From: Mesaphorura yosii
Lineage: Eukaryota; Arthropoda; Collembola; Poduromorpha; Tullbergiidae
Direction of reading: 5' to 3'
Assembly: GCA_009869945.1 (NCBI GenBank)
Contig: WIXG01000217.1
Location: 62,001 to 126,000, forward strand
Length of the DNA: 64,000 nucleotides
The notes under the pieces were generated by a model. The model ran no database searches. It worked only from the letters and a program-made list of their open reading frames with translations, and was not told where the DNA came from. A program made the position numbers and the translations under genes. Shown here one piece after another: positions 62,701 to 64,000 of the stretch; positions within the stretch are counted from its first letter, which is position 1, and the number at the start of each line of letters is the position of its first letter.

Positions 62701-64000
62701 CGACTTCATCTGGGAGATTGTGACGACAGATTAAAGAAGATGAAGACTCATGTCAAATTATGGACTCGGCCGGCGTGCATTGTCCCCACCACCGCCTGTC
62801 TTCGCTTCGCGTCAAGCCGAGTCAAGCATACATGAAATTTGATCCACACATTGGAAATTCTACATAATTTTACGGCACGATGAATTCTTAATTAAATCCA
62901 CGGCGCATTTTAATAACGTGTGAATTACCATTGTGAATTCCTCATTTTTCATATTTCAGTTTCCTTTCACGTTTTAATTTCAAGTGCCAGATGCCAGCCA
63001 GAATCACGCTACCGGACGGCTCAGAATCACGAACGTCAGATGCAGACGCGGACGCGAAGAACAATGAACGGGATCTTTATTGCCATTGTTGTTTTACCCC
63101 AAAATCGTACAGGTGAAATAATTTCGTGTGAAACGCCAACGCACGCTTGAGACTTTACGTTTTACTTCACTTTGAAGTTTGAAGCTGCATGCCCTTGCCA
63201 TTGCCGTTTCACAAGTTGGTGCGAAAGTGGTAAACAAGTGCCAAAAATCGTGAGATTCTGGGAAGAAAAGGCAGGGAACAACACACAAATGCGTGTTACG
63301 AAGTTATGACGGACAAGGTGAGAAATTCGTTGTTGTGAAATTGTTCGACTGACTTAATTCTGGCTGAATCTGGCCAGGCACGGCCACCGACAAAGGCGGA
63401 GGTCCGTCAATGCATTCGAGTCCCAAATAATTTCCAATTTATAATTTCAATTAGCAAAATTCGTAAATCGTTAAAGAGAAAATTGAGAATCAATCAGCCA
63501 AGGAGAAAATTGCTCAGGTTGTCATCAGTCGGCTGACTTCTTGTTTTTACCGGCTTGGGCCATTAAAAAATGCAATTTGCAAGCAAACTTGGCCATAAAA
63601 TTAACTTTAACTCGTTTCTCGCCTGAAATGAGGCTCATGAGCGGTCCAAATCATAATACAAAGAAAATCGAGGTGCTATTTGTTATTTTTAAGGATCTCT
63701 TGGCTTCATTACGAAATTCAGCTAAACCGAACTATCTTTTGTTCGTAACAAGCATATTAGCATACAAATAGAATTGCCCAGGCCACTGAGGCGAATTTCC
63801 TAGCCGAGAGGCCGCAAAAAGAGATCAGAGAGTGGATGCAAATCACACGTGTGTGCGGTACCGAAAAGAGTTCTAGCCCGGTCAATCATAATTTGGGAGT
63901 CGAAACTGAAGACAAACTGACAAACGACGAAACAAAAGAATGGAAGGACCCACGCTGCGCCGCAGTCCAAATGAATACATCATAATTTTTCTCCAGCCGC
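59702..64000. other. Gene-poor right end
   Basis: No gene is supported. Open frames are short and overlapping. One GGCCGGCC site is at 60887 and a (CAG)5 tract at 60441. Confidence 0.5.
60441..60456 (+). repeat. (CAG)5 microsatellite
   Basis: Five CAG units followed by a C. A minus-strand frame reads it as a leucine run, which I do not take as coding. Confidence 0.9.

Overview
This is a eukaryotic, very probably arthropod, nuclear window. The decisive evidence is one large gene at 39829-44212 (+). It encodes a long-type Toll receptor closest, in the parts I can recall, to the insect Toll-6/Toll-8 (Tollo) group: a signal peptide, two LRR blocks with two cysteine clusters, a single transmembrane helix and an intracellular TIR domain. 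The TIR domain is interrupted by two short introns (121 and 204 bp). The gene is GC-rich with mostly G/C-ending codons, while the flanks are about 42% GC, rich in short internal duplications, and hold no transposon that I can recognise. I cannot place the species more precisely than arthropod.

Layout. 1-39440 is a long gene-poor stretch. It holds a decayed importin-alpha fragment at about 18505-18812 (-), a three-exon small-gene candidate at 22535-23215 (+) with a poly(A) signal, and a weaker two-exon candidate at 5675-6065 (+). 39441-44850 is the Toll transcription unit, with a possible spliced 5' UTR, a short upstream ORF, three coding exons, a 3' UTR and a poly(A) signal. At 46979-47221 (+) there is a GC-rich terminal exon pair of an unidentified gene. 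At 58567-59261 (+) there is a two-exon gene of unknown function with a strong donor, a matching intron phase and two poly(A) signals. A further lone exon candidate lies at 55367-55476 (+). The rest looks non-coding.

Most open frames of 60-200 codons are no longer than chance predicts at this base composition, on either strand, so I did not call them unless splice sites, a poly(A) signal, base composition or protein resemblance supported them. No tRNA, rRNA, CRISPR or intact mobile element was seen. The notable non-genic signals are a strong excess of the 8-mer GGCCGGCC (ten copies), dispersed tandem AAGCC words, and several perfect or near-perfect palindromes, the largest 34 bp at 13765-13798.

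The genes have no evident common pathway. The Toll gene is the only one with an assigned role, and the gene-poor DNA around it is the natural place to look for its regulatory elements.
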